Assembly (NCBI RefSeq): GCF_015354575.1
Contig: NZ_JACAFQ010000001.1
Coordinates: forward strand, 124,001 to 188,000
DNA: 64,000 nt
From: Pseudomonas sp. UFMG81
GTDB taxonomy: Bacteria > Pseudomonadota > Gammaproteobacteria > Pseudomonadales > Pseudomonadaceae
Direction of reading: 5' to 3'
Made by a program: the position numbers and the translations under genes. Positions 1 to 7,437 of the stretch are shown one piece after another; within the stretch, counting starts at the first letter, position 1; each line of letters starts with the position of its first letter. The notes under the pieces were generated by a model. It saw only the letters and a list, made by a program, of their open reading frames with translations, was not told where the DNA came from and did not search any database.

Positions 1-898
1 CGTCCAGGCTCGCCTGGAAATGGCCATGCTCAGCCAGGACGCACGGATGAAGACCTGCCTGACGCGCCTGCAGGACAGCGCCGAACAGCTCAGCGACCAG
101 GCACGCCAGTCCGACGCCCTCGCCCACCAGAGCTCTTCGGGCCTGGAGCGCCAGCGGGTGGAAACCGAGCAGGTGGCCGCCGCGGTCAACCAGATGGCCG
201 CCACCACGCAAGAGGTGGCCAGCCACGTGCAGCGCACCGCCGACGCCACCCAGGAAGCCAATCGCCTGACCAGCCAGGGCCGCAACATTGCCGGCGAAAC
301 CCGTGACGCCATCGAGCGGCTGTCGGCCGCCGTCGGTGAAACCGGGTTGACCGTCACGCAACTGGCCAAGGACAGCGACGAGATTGGTGGCGTGGTCGAC
401 GTGATCAAGGGCATCGCCGACCAGACCAACCTGCTGGCACTCAATGCGGCCATCGAAGCGGCCCGTGCCGGCGAGATGGGCCGCGGTTTCGCGGTAGTCG
501 CCGACGAAGTTCGCCAGCTGGCCCAGCGCACTGCCGAGTCCACCGGGCAGATCCATGGCCTGATCGCCAAGCTGCAGCAGACCGCCAACAACGCGGTGCA
601 GACCATGGAAACCGGCCACCGTCAGGCGCAGGAAGGCGTCGAGCGAGTGATGGAAGCCGACCAGGCGCTGGTGGGCATCAGCGAAGCGGTGGCCAATATC
701 ACCGACATGGCCACCCAGATCGCCGCCGCCACCGAGGAGCAGACCGCGGTGGCTGAAGAAATCAGCCGCAACATCAGCACCATTGCCGACCTCGCCGACC
801 AGACCGCCGGCCAGGCGCAGCGCTCGGCACTGCTCAGCGAGGAGCTGACCAGCACCGCTGGCACGCAATACTCGCTGGTGGAGCGGTTCAACCGCTGA
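1..898 (+). CDS. Methyl-accepting chemotaxis protein, C-terminal part (5' end outside window)
   Basis: This is the cytoplasmic signalling half of a chemoreceptor. The frame is open from the first bases, so the sensor, membrane and HAMP parts lie outside the window. The conserved hairpin tip around 430-520 reads [18 protein letters not shown] followed by [12 protein letters not shown], the site that binds CheA and CheW. Long heptad-rich helices flank it. The ligand cannot be inferred because the sensor domain is missing. A long inverted REP pair follows the stop codon and separates it from the convergent pseudouridine synthase gene. Confidence 0.95.
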   Translation, partial: VQARLEMAMLSQDARMKTCLTRLQDSAEQLSDQARQSDALAHQSSSGLERQRVETEQVAAAVNQMAATTQEVASHVQRTADATQEANRLTSQGRNIAGETRDAIERLSAAVGETGLTVTQLAKDSDEIGGVVDVIKGIADQTNLLALNAAIEAARAGEMGRGFAVVADEVRQLAQRTAESTGQIHGLIAKLQQTANNAVQTMETGHRQAQEGVERVMEADQALVGISEAVANITDMATQIAAATEEQTAVAEEISRNISTIADLADQTAGQAQRSALLSEELTSTAGTQYSLVERFNR

Positions 899-907
899 GG
901 CGACCTG

Positions 908-968
908 AACCCATCGCGGGGCAAGCCCGCTCCCACAAGTTGGGAGCGGGCTTGCCCCGCGATGGGTT
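908..968. repeat. REP pair (inverted), hairpin between convergent genes
   Basis: Two inverted copies of a Pseudomonas REP unit with core CGCGGGGCAAGCCCGCTCCC are separated by only a few bases, so the whole segment can form one long stem-loop. It lies between the chemoreceptor stop and the stop of the convergent pseudouridine synthase and probably ends both transcripts. Its last base is the first base of the synthase stop codon region. Confidence 0.9.
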
Positions 969-1852
969 TACCAGTCCAGCTTCAAACGGCTTTCGAATGA
1001 GCGCTCTTCGCCCGTCAACGGGTCCTCGAAGCGTAGACTGTGGGCCAGCAGTTTCAGTGGCCTGTCGTAGTCATCCTGCTCATCGAGCAGCTGCGGATAA
1101 AACGGGTCGTTGCAGATCCCTGCCCCCAGCGCCGCCATGTGCACCCGCAACTGATGGGTCTTGCCGGTTACCGGCGACAGGCCATAGCGCCACAGATCAC
1201 CCTTCTTCTCCAGCACACGCGCATGGGTTTCGCTGTTGTCGGCCCCTTCCACTTCATGCATGCGGAAGAAGGGCTCGCCATGCACCAGGCGGCTACAGTG
1301 CACCAACGGGAAGTCATGCTGCGGCATCGCTGCGGCGATGGCCTGGTAGTGCTTGTCGATACGCCGCTCGGGGAACAACCGCTGGTAGGCGCCACGCGAT
1401 TGCGGGTTGGCGGAGAACAGCACCAACCCGGCAGTGTGCCGATCGATGCGGTGCAGCGGCACCAGGTGCGGGTTGTCCAAGCGGCGGATCAGGCGGCGCA
1501 ACAAGGTCTGCTCGACATACTCGCCCGTGGGTGTCACAGGCAGGAAATGCGGCTTGTCGGCCACCACCAGGTGCTCATCCATGTGCAGGATCTGTTCTTG
1601 CACCGGAATCGGCTTTTCGTTGGGCACTTCGCGAAAGTAATGCAGGCGCATGCCTTGGCGGTAGGCCAGGTCCACGGCAACCGGTTGCCCCTGCGCATCC
1701 AGCACCCGGCCACGGGCAAAACGGTCAAGCCATTGCTCACGGTCGATAGCCTTGAAGTGATCGCACAGGCAATCGAGCACCGTCGCCCATTGGCCTGGCG
1801 GCAGGCATACGGTGCTGGCTTGCTGGCGGGCGGGGTCGAAAGGCGTGGTCAT
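968..1852 (-). CDS. RluA-family pseudouridine synthase
   Basis: A 294-residue RNA pseudouridine synthase that isomerises uridine in rRNA or tRNA. The catalytic motif HRIDRHTAGLVLF, with the nucleophilic Asp, lies mid-protein, and the downstream motif GKTHQLRVHMAALG is typical of the RluA class. The start was placed at the ATG that gives MTTPFDPARQ; an upstream in-frame extension of 26 residues looks unrelated to the family. It lies 50 bases downstream of the small LexA-box gene on the same strand, so the two could be co-transcribed. The target uridine cannot be told from sequence. Confidence 0.9.
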   Translation of the reverse strand: MTTPFDPARQQASTVCLPPGQWATVLDCLCDHFKAIDREQWLDRFARGRVLDAQGQPVAVDLAYRQGMRLHYFREVPNEKPIPVQEQILHMDEHLVVADKPHFLPVTPTGEYVEQTLLRRLIRRLDNPHLVPLHRIDRHTAGLVLFSANPQSRGAYQRLFPERRIDKHYQAIAAAMPQHDFPLVHCSRLVHGEPFFRMHEVEGADNSETHARVLEKKGDLWRYGLSPVTGKTHQLRVHMAALGAGICNDPFYPQLLDEQDDYDRPLKLLAHSLRFEDPLTGEERSFESRLKLDW

Positions 1853-1902
1853 CTTCAGGCTCTGCGGATCAGGGCCGGGCATTATCCCCCAGCCCGCGCC
1901 CC

Positions 1903-2211
1903 TCAACCAGCCTCGCAGGCTGGCTCGCAACGCGCCTTCAGCCAGCGCAGCACCTGTACCGCGTCCCAGCGGCTGGGGTCGTACAGCGCGTAGCTCAGGC
2001 CCTGGTAGCCCACCACGTCAAGCGGGCGGTGGAAGCCGGCGCGCTGGAACAACGCCTCGATCTCGGCAAAACAGGTATTGAAGTGGACCTTGCCGAAGGG
2101 CGTGTGCTCATCGGTGACGATGCCATCGAGGCGTAGCTCCAGCACCGCGTCGCACACGCGCTCCGGCGCCATGTGGTTGATGCTGTACTTGAGTTGCTCG
2201 ACATTGAGCAT
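1903..2211 (-). CDS. Small conserved protein behind a LexA box (SOS-regulated candidate)
   Basis: A 102-residue soluble protein that I do not recognise functionally. It begins MLNVEQLKYSINHMAPERVC and has no signal peptide or membrane segment. A clear ribosome site (GAGGTG, 2216-2221) precedes the ATG. A 16-base palindrome matching the LexA box lies 16 bases upstream of the ATG, so expression is expected to be DNA-damage inducible. The pseudouridine synthase follows on the same strand. Its function is unknown; the SOS link rests on the box alone. Confidence 0.8.
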   Translation of the reverse strand: MLNVEQLKYSINHMAPERVCDAVLELRLDGIVTDEHTPFGKVHFNTCFAEIEALFQRAGFHRPLDVVGYQGLSYALYDPSRWDAVQVLRWLKARCEPACEAG

Positions 2212-2226
2212 GGCTTCACCTCGATA

Positions 2227-2242
2227 CTGTATTTATATACAG
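2227..2242 (-). promoter_or_regulatory. LexA (SOS) box
   Basis: The palindrome CTGTATTTATATACAG keeps the CTGT-N8-ACAG ends and A/T-rich core of the gammaproteobacterial LexA operator. It sits just upstream of the 102-residue gene, where bound LexA would block its promoter. Confidence 0.85.
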
Positions 2243-2278
2243 CATACGGAGCGCATCACACTGCCGTCAATGTGCGCC

Positions 2279-2515
2279 TCAATCGAGGAAGCTGACCACT
2301 TGCTCGGCATCGAAGGGCCAATGCAGCTCGGCACCGCTATCGCGACGGCGCAATACCGGGATGATCAGGCCGTAGCGCTCGTACAACGCTTCGCTCTCGG
2401 CGATATCGACCAGCTCGACCAACAGGCCGTGGTCGACGAATGGCATCAGCACGGCCTCGGCCACTTCGCACAGATGGCACCCGACGGTACCGAACAACTG
2501 GCATTCAGGGAGCAT
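2279..2515 (-). CDS. Glutaredoxin-like (DUF836-type) thioredoxin-fold protein
   Basis: A 78-residue thioredoxin-fold protein with an N-terminal redox motif C-H-L-C (CHLCEVAE) and the conserved cis-proline region (IIPVLRRR). Members of this short glutaredoxin-like family are thought to act in thiol-disulfide exchange, but their partners are mostly unknown. The ATG at 2515 is the only sensible start. It is encoded upstream of the LexA-box gene on the same strand, but the SOS operator lies between them, so the two are probably separate units. Confidence 0.85.
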   Translation of the reverse strand: MLPECQLFGTVGCHLCEVAEAVLMPFVDHGLLVELVDIAESEALYERYGLIIPVLRRRDSGAELHWPFDAEQVVSFLD

Positions 2516-2588
2516 GGACGGACCCGAAAATCACAGGAAAGGGATGCTTATTCTAGGTCCAGCCCACGCATTGCGCACTTGCCCTGAA

Positions 2589-3797
2589 TCAATCCTGGCT
2601 GGTCGCGCCGATGCGGTGCAGCGAAAGGTCGGCGCCCTGGAACTCCTGTTCATGGCTCAAACGCAGGCCATGTACCGCCCGGATCAGACCATACACGGCA
2701 AAACCGCCGGCCAGCGCCACCAGTACCCCGGCCAGGCTGCCCAACAACTGACTGGCCAGGCTGACACCGCCCAGCCCGCCCAGCGCCGCCTGGCCGAACA
2801 CCCCGCAGGCGATACCACCCCACACGCCGCACAGGCCGTGCAGCGGCCATACACCGAGCACATCGTCGATCTTCCAGCGATTTTGCGCCGCCGTGAAACT
2901 CCAGACGAACAGCACGCCCGCCACCAGGCCGGTGGCCAACGCGCCAATCGGGTGCATCAGGTCGGAGCCGGCGCACACCGCCACCAGCCCGGCCAACGGG
3001 CCGTTGTGCAAGAAGCCCGGGTCGTTGCGCCCTGCCAGCAGCGCCGACAGCGTGCCGCCCACCATGGCCATCAGCGAGTTGATCGCCACCAGGCCGCTCA
3101 CGCCCTGAAGCGTCTGCGCGCTCATGACATTGAAGCCGAACCAGCCGATGATCAGGATCCACGACCCCAGCGCCAGGAACGGGATGCTCGACGGTGCGAA
3201 CGCCACCAGCCGACCGTCGCGATAGCGCCCACGCCGCGCCCCAAGCAGCAGCACCGCCGCCAGCGCCAGCCAGCCGCCCATGGCATGCACCACCACGGAG
3301 CCGGCGAAATCATGGAAGGGGGCGCCGAAGCGTGCCTGTAGCCAGGCCTGCACGCCGAAATTGCCGTTCCACACCACCCCTTCGAAGAAGGGATAGACGA
3401 ATGCCACGATCAGCGCCGTGGCACACAGTTGCGGGGCGAACCGTGCACGCTCGGCGATCCCACCGGAAATGATCGCCGGAATCGCCGCAGCGAAGGTCAG
3501 CAGGAAGAAGCATTTGACCAACGCATAGCCATGGTCCTGGGCCAATGCCGCCGCAGGCTGCATGAAGTTCACGCCATAGGCGATCCAATAGCCGATGAAA
3601 AAGTACACCAGTGCCGAGACGGCGAAGTCACTGAGGATCTTTGACAATGCGTTGACCTGGTTCTTGTGGCGCACGGTGCCAACTTCCAGGAAGGCGAACC
3701 CCGCGTGCATGGCCAGCACCAGGATGGCGCCCATGAGGATGAACAGAGTGTTGGAGCCATGGACCAGGGAGTCCATCGCGCTGTGCATGTGTTCCAT
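2589..3797 (-). CDS. amt: Ammonium transporter (Amt family)
   Basis: A 402-residue integral membrane channel for ammonium/ammonia with about eleven membrane segments. Typical Amt sequence is visible: AMHAGFAFLEVGTVRHKNQ near the N terminus, the DFAGSVVVHAMGG motif mid-protein and GVLFVWSF later. The start was placed at MEHMHSAMDSL, which aligns with the family; a further 25 in-frame upstream codons are not family-like. No glnK gene is adjacent, so this looks like a stand-alone Amt paralogue. An NtrC-like dyad lies 53 bases upstream of the ATG and suggests nitrogen-limitation control. The nearby purine and urea genes also release ammonium. Confidence 0.95.
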   Translation of the reverse strand: MEHMHSAMDSLVHGSNTLFILMGAILVLAMHAGFAFLEVGTVRHKNQVNALSKILSDFAVSALVYFFIGYWIAYGVNFMQPAAALAQDHGYALVKCFFLLTFAAAIPAIISGGIAERARFAPQLCATALIVAFVYPFFEGVVWNGNFGVQAWLQARFGAPFHDFAGSVVVHAMGGWLALAAVLLLGARRGRYRDGRLVAFAPSSIPFLALGSWILIIGWFGFNVMSAQTLQGVSGLVAINSLMAMVGGTLSALLAGRNDPGFLHNGPLAGLVAVCAGSDLMHPIGALATGLVAGVLFVWSFTAAQNRWKIDDVLGVWPLHGLCGVWGGIACGVFGQAALGGLGGVSLASQLLGSLAGVLVALAGGFAVYGLIRAVHGLRLSHEQEFQGADLSLHRIGATSQD

Positions 3798-4100
3798 GAA
3801 GTGGCAGACCTGCAAAAAGGCACCAGGACAGTTCAAGAACCGGCATCCCTGCACCGTATCGGTGCCAGGCACCTGCCCTGTTTCGGTGAGCTGGGCGGTG
3901 CCTGCGTGGTTTTTTCTTGGGTTTGTCGTGGATTGGGTTAAGGTTTATCGGGATTCGCACGAAGGGCGCACGGTTTCAGCGCGTGCCTCGGCGAGTCCGC
4001 CCCAGGTTTTAGCAAGCGCCGTACCAGCACATCGTGCTGAACCTTCCGCTCGCCCCGTCACTCGAAATAGCCACACACATTCACAGGGAGAGGCCCATCC
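3798..4100. other. Intergenic region upstream of amt and the YqjD-like gene
   Basis: No gene is seen in these 303 bases. The left part carries the NtrC-like dyad at 3850-3866 and an overlapping perfect palindrome GGTGCCAGGCACC (3861-3873). The right part must hold the promoter of the YqjD-like gene, whose ribosome site CAGGGAGAGG is at 4083-4092. Confidence 0.6.
3850..3866. promoter_or_regulatory. NtrC-like binding site upstream of amt
   Basis: TGCACCGTATCGGTGCC matches the NtrC dyad TGCACC-N5-GGTGCA at all but the last base. It lies 53 bases upstream of the amt ATG. I could not find a correctly spaced sigma-54 promoter between it and the gene, so the assignment is tentative. Confidence 0.5.
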
Positions 4101-4412
4101 ATGGCCAGCAAATCGGCAAAGACTGCACAAGACATCCTGATGGCTGACTTCCAGGCACTGGTTCGCGACACCGAGAAACTGCTCGCCGATACCGCCAACC
4201 TGGCGGGCGAACAGGCCGACGAGGTGCGCGAGCAGATCCACGAACGCCTCGCCCAGGCCCGCGAAACCCTGCAACTCACCCAGGACTCGGTGCGCCAGCG
4301 TGGCCAGGCAGCACTGGGCAGCGCCGAGCAGTACGTGCAGGAAAACCCCTGGCAGGCGATCGGCATCGCCGCGGGTGTCGGCCTGCTGATCGGCCTGCTG
4401 GCCAAGCGCTGA
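4101..4412 (+). CDS. DUF883 / ElaB-YqjD-like membrane-anchored protein
   Basis: A 103-residue protein of the ElaB/YqjD/DUF883 family. It has a long charged amphipathic helix (about 15-80) and a C-terminal membrane anchor (ENPWQAIGIAAGVGLLIGLL) ending in a short basic tail. In E. coli, YqjD is an inner-membrane protein that binds ribosomes in stationary phase; that role is known for the family and inferred here. It is first of a three-gene set (9 bases before the next ORF, which overlaps the third), the same order as yqjD-yqjE-yqjK. Confidence 0.9.
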   Translation: MASKSAKTAQDILMADFQALVRDTEKLLADTANLAGEQADEVREQIHERLAQARETLQLTQDSVRQRGQAALGSAEQYVQENPWQAIGIAAGVGLLIGLLAKR

Positions 4413-4421
4413 GGAACGCCC

Positions 4422-4796
4422 ATGGAAAACGACGCCATTGGCGCCGGCGCTTCCGGCAGGCGCCTGGGCGCCGCCCTGCTGGGGCTGCTGCACAGCCATA
4501 TCGAGTTGTTCGGCATCGAGTTGCAAGAGCAGAAAGCCCGCACGCTCAGCCTGCTGCTGTTCGCCGGGCTCGCGCTGGTCTTCGCCCTGCTGCTGCTGAC
4601 TGCCTTGTCCGGGCTGCTGCTGGTGCTGCTGTGGGACAGCTATCGGTTGGCCGGGATCATCGGCCTGTGCATCTTCTACGGGGTAGCCGCACTGTATTGC
4701 GGCCTGCGCCTGAAGGCCGCGGTGTTCGATGAATCCTCCCCCTTCAACGCCACGCTCGAAGAGTTGGCCAAGGACCGGGAGCGCCTGCTGCCATGA
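4422..4796 (+). CDS. YqjE-like phage-holin-family membrane protein
   Basis: A 124-residue inner-membrane protein with two strongly hydrophobic segments (about 43-66 and 74-97), matching the phage holin superfamily/YqjE type found next to YqjD proteins. It lies 9 bases after the DUF883 gene, and its last codons overlap the next ORF by 4 bases (ATGA), so translation is likely coupled. No phage genes are nearby, so the holin label is only by homology. Confidence 0.85.
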   Translation: MENDAIGAGASGRRLGAALLGLLHSHIELFGIELQEQKARTLSLLLFAGLALVFALLLLTALSGLLLVLLWDSYRLAGIIGLCIFYGVAALYCGLRLKAAVFDESSPFNATLEELAKDRERLLP

Positions 4797-5122
4797 GCCT
4801 GCCCGAACTGCCTGACACCCGGAACCCACGGGAGCTGCGCAAGGCCCTGCTGCGCCTGCGCATGGAGATGCATCGCCAGCAGATTCGCCACGAGTCCGCC
4901 CAGATGCTCGAACCGGCACGCCGCCTGCGTGGCATGGGTGCCTCGTTCGGCGAAGGTCTGGGGATCAAGCACGGCTCGCTGTGGGGCATCGGCGCGGTCG
5001 TCGCGCTGGGCTTTCTCACCGGCAAGGGCGTGCGCAGTGGCAACCTGGCGCGCCTGATCCGTGTCGGCACCAGCCTCGTCCCGTTGCTCCGCCTGTTCAT
5101 GGGTAGCGCTCGCCGCCCTTGA
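4793..5122 (+). CDS. Small hypothetical protein of the yqjDE-like operon
   Basis: A 109-residue protein whose start overlaps the YqjE-like gene by 4 bases. The N-terminal half is a charged Arg/Glu-rich helix; the C-terminal half has one or two weak hydrophobic segments ([15 protein letters not shown] and a second near the end). The position is that of YqjK in enterobacteria. I recognise no catalytic motif; it is probably a membrane-associated partner of the two upstream products. Confidence 0.75.
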   Translation: MSLPELPDTRNPRELRKALLRLRMEMHRQQIRHESAQMLEPARRLRGMGASFGEGLGIKHGSLWGIGAVVALGFLTGKGVRSGNLARLIRVGTSLVPLLRLFMGSARRP

Positions 5123-5199
5123 AGCTCCGCGTGCCCGCCGCTTGCGCGGGCACGCAAGACACCGGAAGCTATGGCGACCCACCGACAGGAGAATCCGCC

Positions 5200-6531
5200 T
5201 TGGACTGGCAAACCCTGCTGACCCGCGAGCGCTTGGGCAAGGCCCTGTACAGCCCCGAGGAGCTTGGCCGCAGCCCCTACCACAAGGACCACGACCGGGT
5301 GATTTTCTCCGGCGCCTTCCGCCGCCTGGGGCGCAAGACCCAGGTGCATCCGGTCACCAGCAACGATCACATCCATACGCGCCTGACCCACTCGTTGGAG
5401 GTCAGCTGCGTAGGCCGTTCGCTGGGTATGCGTGTGGGCGAAACCCTGCGCGACGACCTGCCGGACTGGTGCGCGCCCAGCGACCTGGGGATGATCGTGC
5501 AGTCAGCCTGCCTGGCCCACGACATTGGCAATCCTCCCTTCGGCCACTCCGGCGAGGACGCCATCCGCCACTGGTTTCAGCAGGCCGCGGGGCGCGGTTG
5601 GCTGGACGACATGAGCGACGACCAACGCGCCGATTTCCTCAATTTCGAAGGTAATGCCCAGGGCTTTCGCGTCCTAACCCAGCTCGAGTACCACCAGTTC
5701 GACGGGGGCATGCGCCTGACCTATGCGACGCTCGGCACCTACCTGAAGTACCCGTGGACCGCCCGCCACGCCGATGCCCTGGGGTACAAGAAACACAAGT
5801 TCGGCTGTTACCAGAGCGAGCTCCCCCTGCTAGAGCAGATCGCCGGCAAGCTCGGCCTGCCACAACTGGAGCATCAACGCTGGGCTCGCCACCCGCTGGT
5901 CTACCTGATGGAGGCGGCCGATGACATCTGCTACGCGCTCATCGACCTTGAAGATGGCCTGGAGATGGATCTGCTGCAGTACGCCGAGGTCGAGGCGCTG
6001 CTGCTCGACCTGGTTGGCGACGACCTGCCGGAAACCTACCGCCAGTTGCGCCACGACGATTCTCGACGGCGCAAGCTGGCAATCCTGCGCGGCAAGGCCA
6101 TCGAGCACCTGACCAACGCCGCCGCCCAGGCCTTCGTCGAACAGCAGGAAGCCCTGCTTGCCGGTCAGCTGGTGGGCGACCTGGTAGAGCACATGCACGG
6201 CCCGGCACAACGCTGCGTGCTACGGGCCAAGGACATGGCACGCAAGAAGATCTTCCAGGACAAACGCAAGACCCTGCACGAAATCGGTGCCTACACCACA
6301 CTCGAGATCCTCCTCAACACCTTCTGCGCTGCTGCGCTGGAGCAGCACGGCGGGCGCACGCCCTCGTTCAAGAGCCAACGCGTGCTGGACCTGATTGGTA
6401 ACAACGCCCCCGACCCCTGCGGATCGCTGCATGCCGCGTTCCTGCGCATGATCGATTTCATCGCCGGCATGACCGACAGTTATGCCAGCGAAATGGCCTG
6501 CGAAATGACCGGACGCTCCAGCTCGACTTGA
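5200..6531 (+). CDS. dgt: Deoxyguanosinetriphosphate triphosphohydrolase-like protein
   Basis: A 443-residue HD-domain phosphohydrolase of the dGTPase family, which cleaves dGTP (or other dNTPs) to deoxynucleoside and triphosphate. The metal-binding residues are visible in [10 protein letters not shown] and [18 protein letters not shown] (the HD pair). The start is a TTG at 5200, chosen because AGGAG (5187-5191) lies 8 bases upstream and the protein then starts [13 protein letters not shown] as expected; the further upstream ATG at 5119 overlaps the preceding gene and adds unrelated residues. The final part carries the conserved C-terminal MTDSYA segment. Confidence 0.92.
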   Translation: MDWQTLLTRERLGKALYSPEELGRSPYHKDHDRVIFSGAFRRLGRKTQVHPVTSNDHIHTRLTHSLEVSCVGRSLGMRVGETLRDDLPDWCAPSDLGMIVQSACLAHDIGNPPFGHSGEDAIRHWFQQAAGRGWLDDMSDDQRADFLNFEGNAQGFRVLTQLEYHQFDGGMRLTYATLGTYLKYPWTARHADALGYKKHKFGCYQSELPLLEQIAGKLGLPQLEHQRWARHPLVYLMEAADDICYALIDLEDGLEMDLLQYAEVEALLLDLVGDDLPETYRQLRHDDSRRRKLAILRGKAIEHLTNAAAQAFVEQQEALLAGQLVGDLVEHMHGPAQRCVLRAKDMARKKIFQDKRKTLHEIGAYTTLEILLNTFCAAALEQHGGRTPSFKSQRVLDLIGNNAPDPCGSLHAAFLRMIDFIAGMTDSYASEMACEMTGRSSST

Positions 6532-6812
6532 GCGATGACCGCAGTGACAGCCTGCGACATGCCATCGCCACTACCTGCTGTAAGAGTATTCTCACAACTG
6601 GCAGCGCAAACTAAACATCAACGCCTACACGCCCCATCAATCTATAAAAAGGTAACCATCGCGGCCAAAACTCCATATTGCTCGTAGCACCAAATCTTCA
6701 TTGCCGTAAGGAATTTCCTATATAAAGGATTTGACCTATTCTTCCCTGCCCGTCGACTTTCAACTGAGCTAATGTGCCGACTCTTTCCGACTCGCCGCAT
6801 GGAATGTTGAAC

Positions 6813-7433
6813 ATGAACACAGTATTTATCGTCGACGATCATCCCGTCATTCGCCTGGCTGTGCGGATGCTGCTGGAAAACCAGGGGTATAGCGTGGTGG
6901 GTGAGTCGGACAATGGCGTCGATGCCATGCAGATGATTCGCGAGACCCGCCCCGAGCTGGTGATTCTCGACATCAGCATCCCCAAACTGGACGGCCTTGA
7001 GATGCTGTCGCGCTTCCAGGCCATGGCCATTCCGCTCAAGGTACTGGTGCTGACCGCGCAATCACCCGCGCTGTTCGCCATCCGCTGCATGCATTCGGGT
7101 GCTGCGGGCTATGTCTGCAAGCAGGAAGACCTGGGCGAACTGCTCAGTGCCATCAAGGCCGTGCTTTCCGGCTACAACTACTTTCCCAGCCAGGCACTTG
7201 CGCCCACCCACAACAACTGCAACCACGAACTTGAACTGTTCCGCCAGGTCAATGACCGCGAACTCATGGTGCTGCAACTTTTTGCCCAAGGCCGTTGTAA
7301 CAAGGAAATCGCCAAAGGCATGTTCCTTAGCAACAAGACTGTCAGTACCTACAAGAAACGACTGATGCACAAGTTGCGGGCCAGCACGCTGGTGGAACTG
7401 ATCGACGTCGCCAAGCGCAACGCACTGGTTTGA
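6813..7433 (+). CDS. NarL/BvgA-type response regulator
   Basis: A 206-residue response regulator with an N-terminal receiver domain (acidic pair D8-D9, phospho-acceptor D53 in VILDIS) and a C-terminal LuxR/NarL helix-turn-helix (NKEIAKGMFLSNKTVSTYKK). It resembles BvgA/EvgA. The start was placed at MNTVFIVDDH (6813), which gives the receiver domain its normal N terminus. It is followed 4 bases later by a BvgS-like hybrid kinase that must be its partner. The 281 bases upstream are comparatively AT-rich and hold the promoter. Confidence 0.92.
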   Translation: MNTVFIVDDHPVIRLAVRMLLENQGYSVVGESDNGVDAMQMIRETRPELVILDISIPKLDGLEMLSRFQAMAIPLKVLVLTAQSPALFAIRCMHSGAAGYVCKQEDLGELLSAIKAVLSGYNYFPSQALAPTHNNCNHELELFRQVNDRELMVLQLFAQGRCNKEIAKGMFLSNKTVSTYKKRLMHKLRASTLVELIDVAKRNALV

Positions 7434-7437
7434 GGTC

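Noticed and set aside
908..968. CRISPR-like repeat array
   Set aside because: The repeated units here and elsewhere are inverted REP pairs without regular spacers, and no cas gene is present.
3797..3825. Sigma-54 promoter for amt
   Set aside because: The GG and GC elements are 9 rather than 10 bases apart, and transcription would begin at about the start codon itself.
4422..4796. Prophage remnant suggested by a holin-family protein
   Set aside because: The three-gene set matches the chromosomal yqjD-yqjE-yqjK arrangement; there are no phage structural, lysis or integrase genes nearby.
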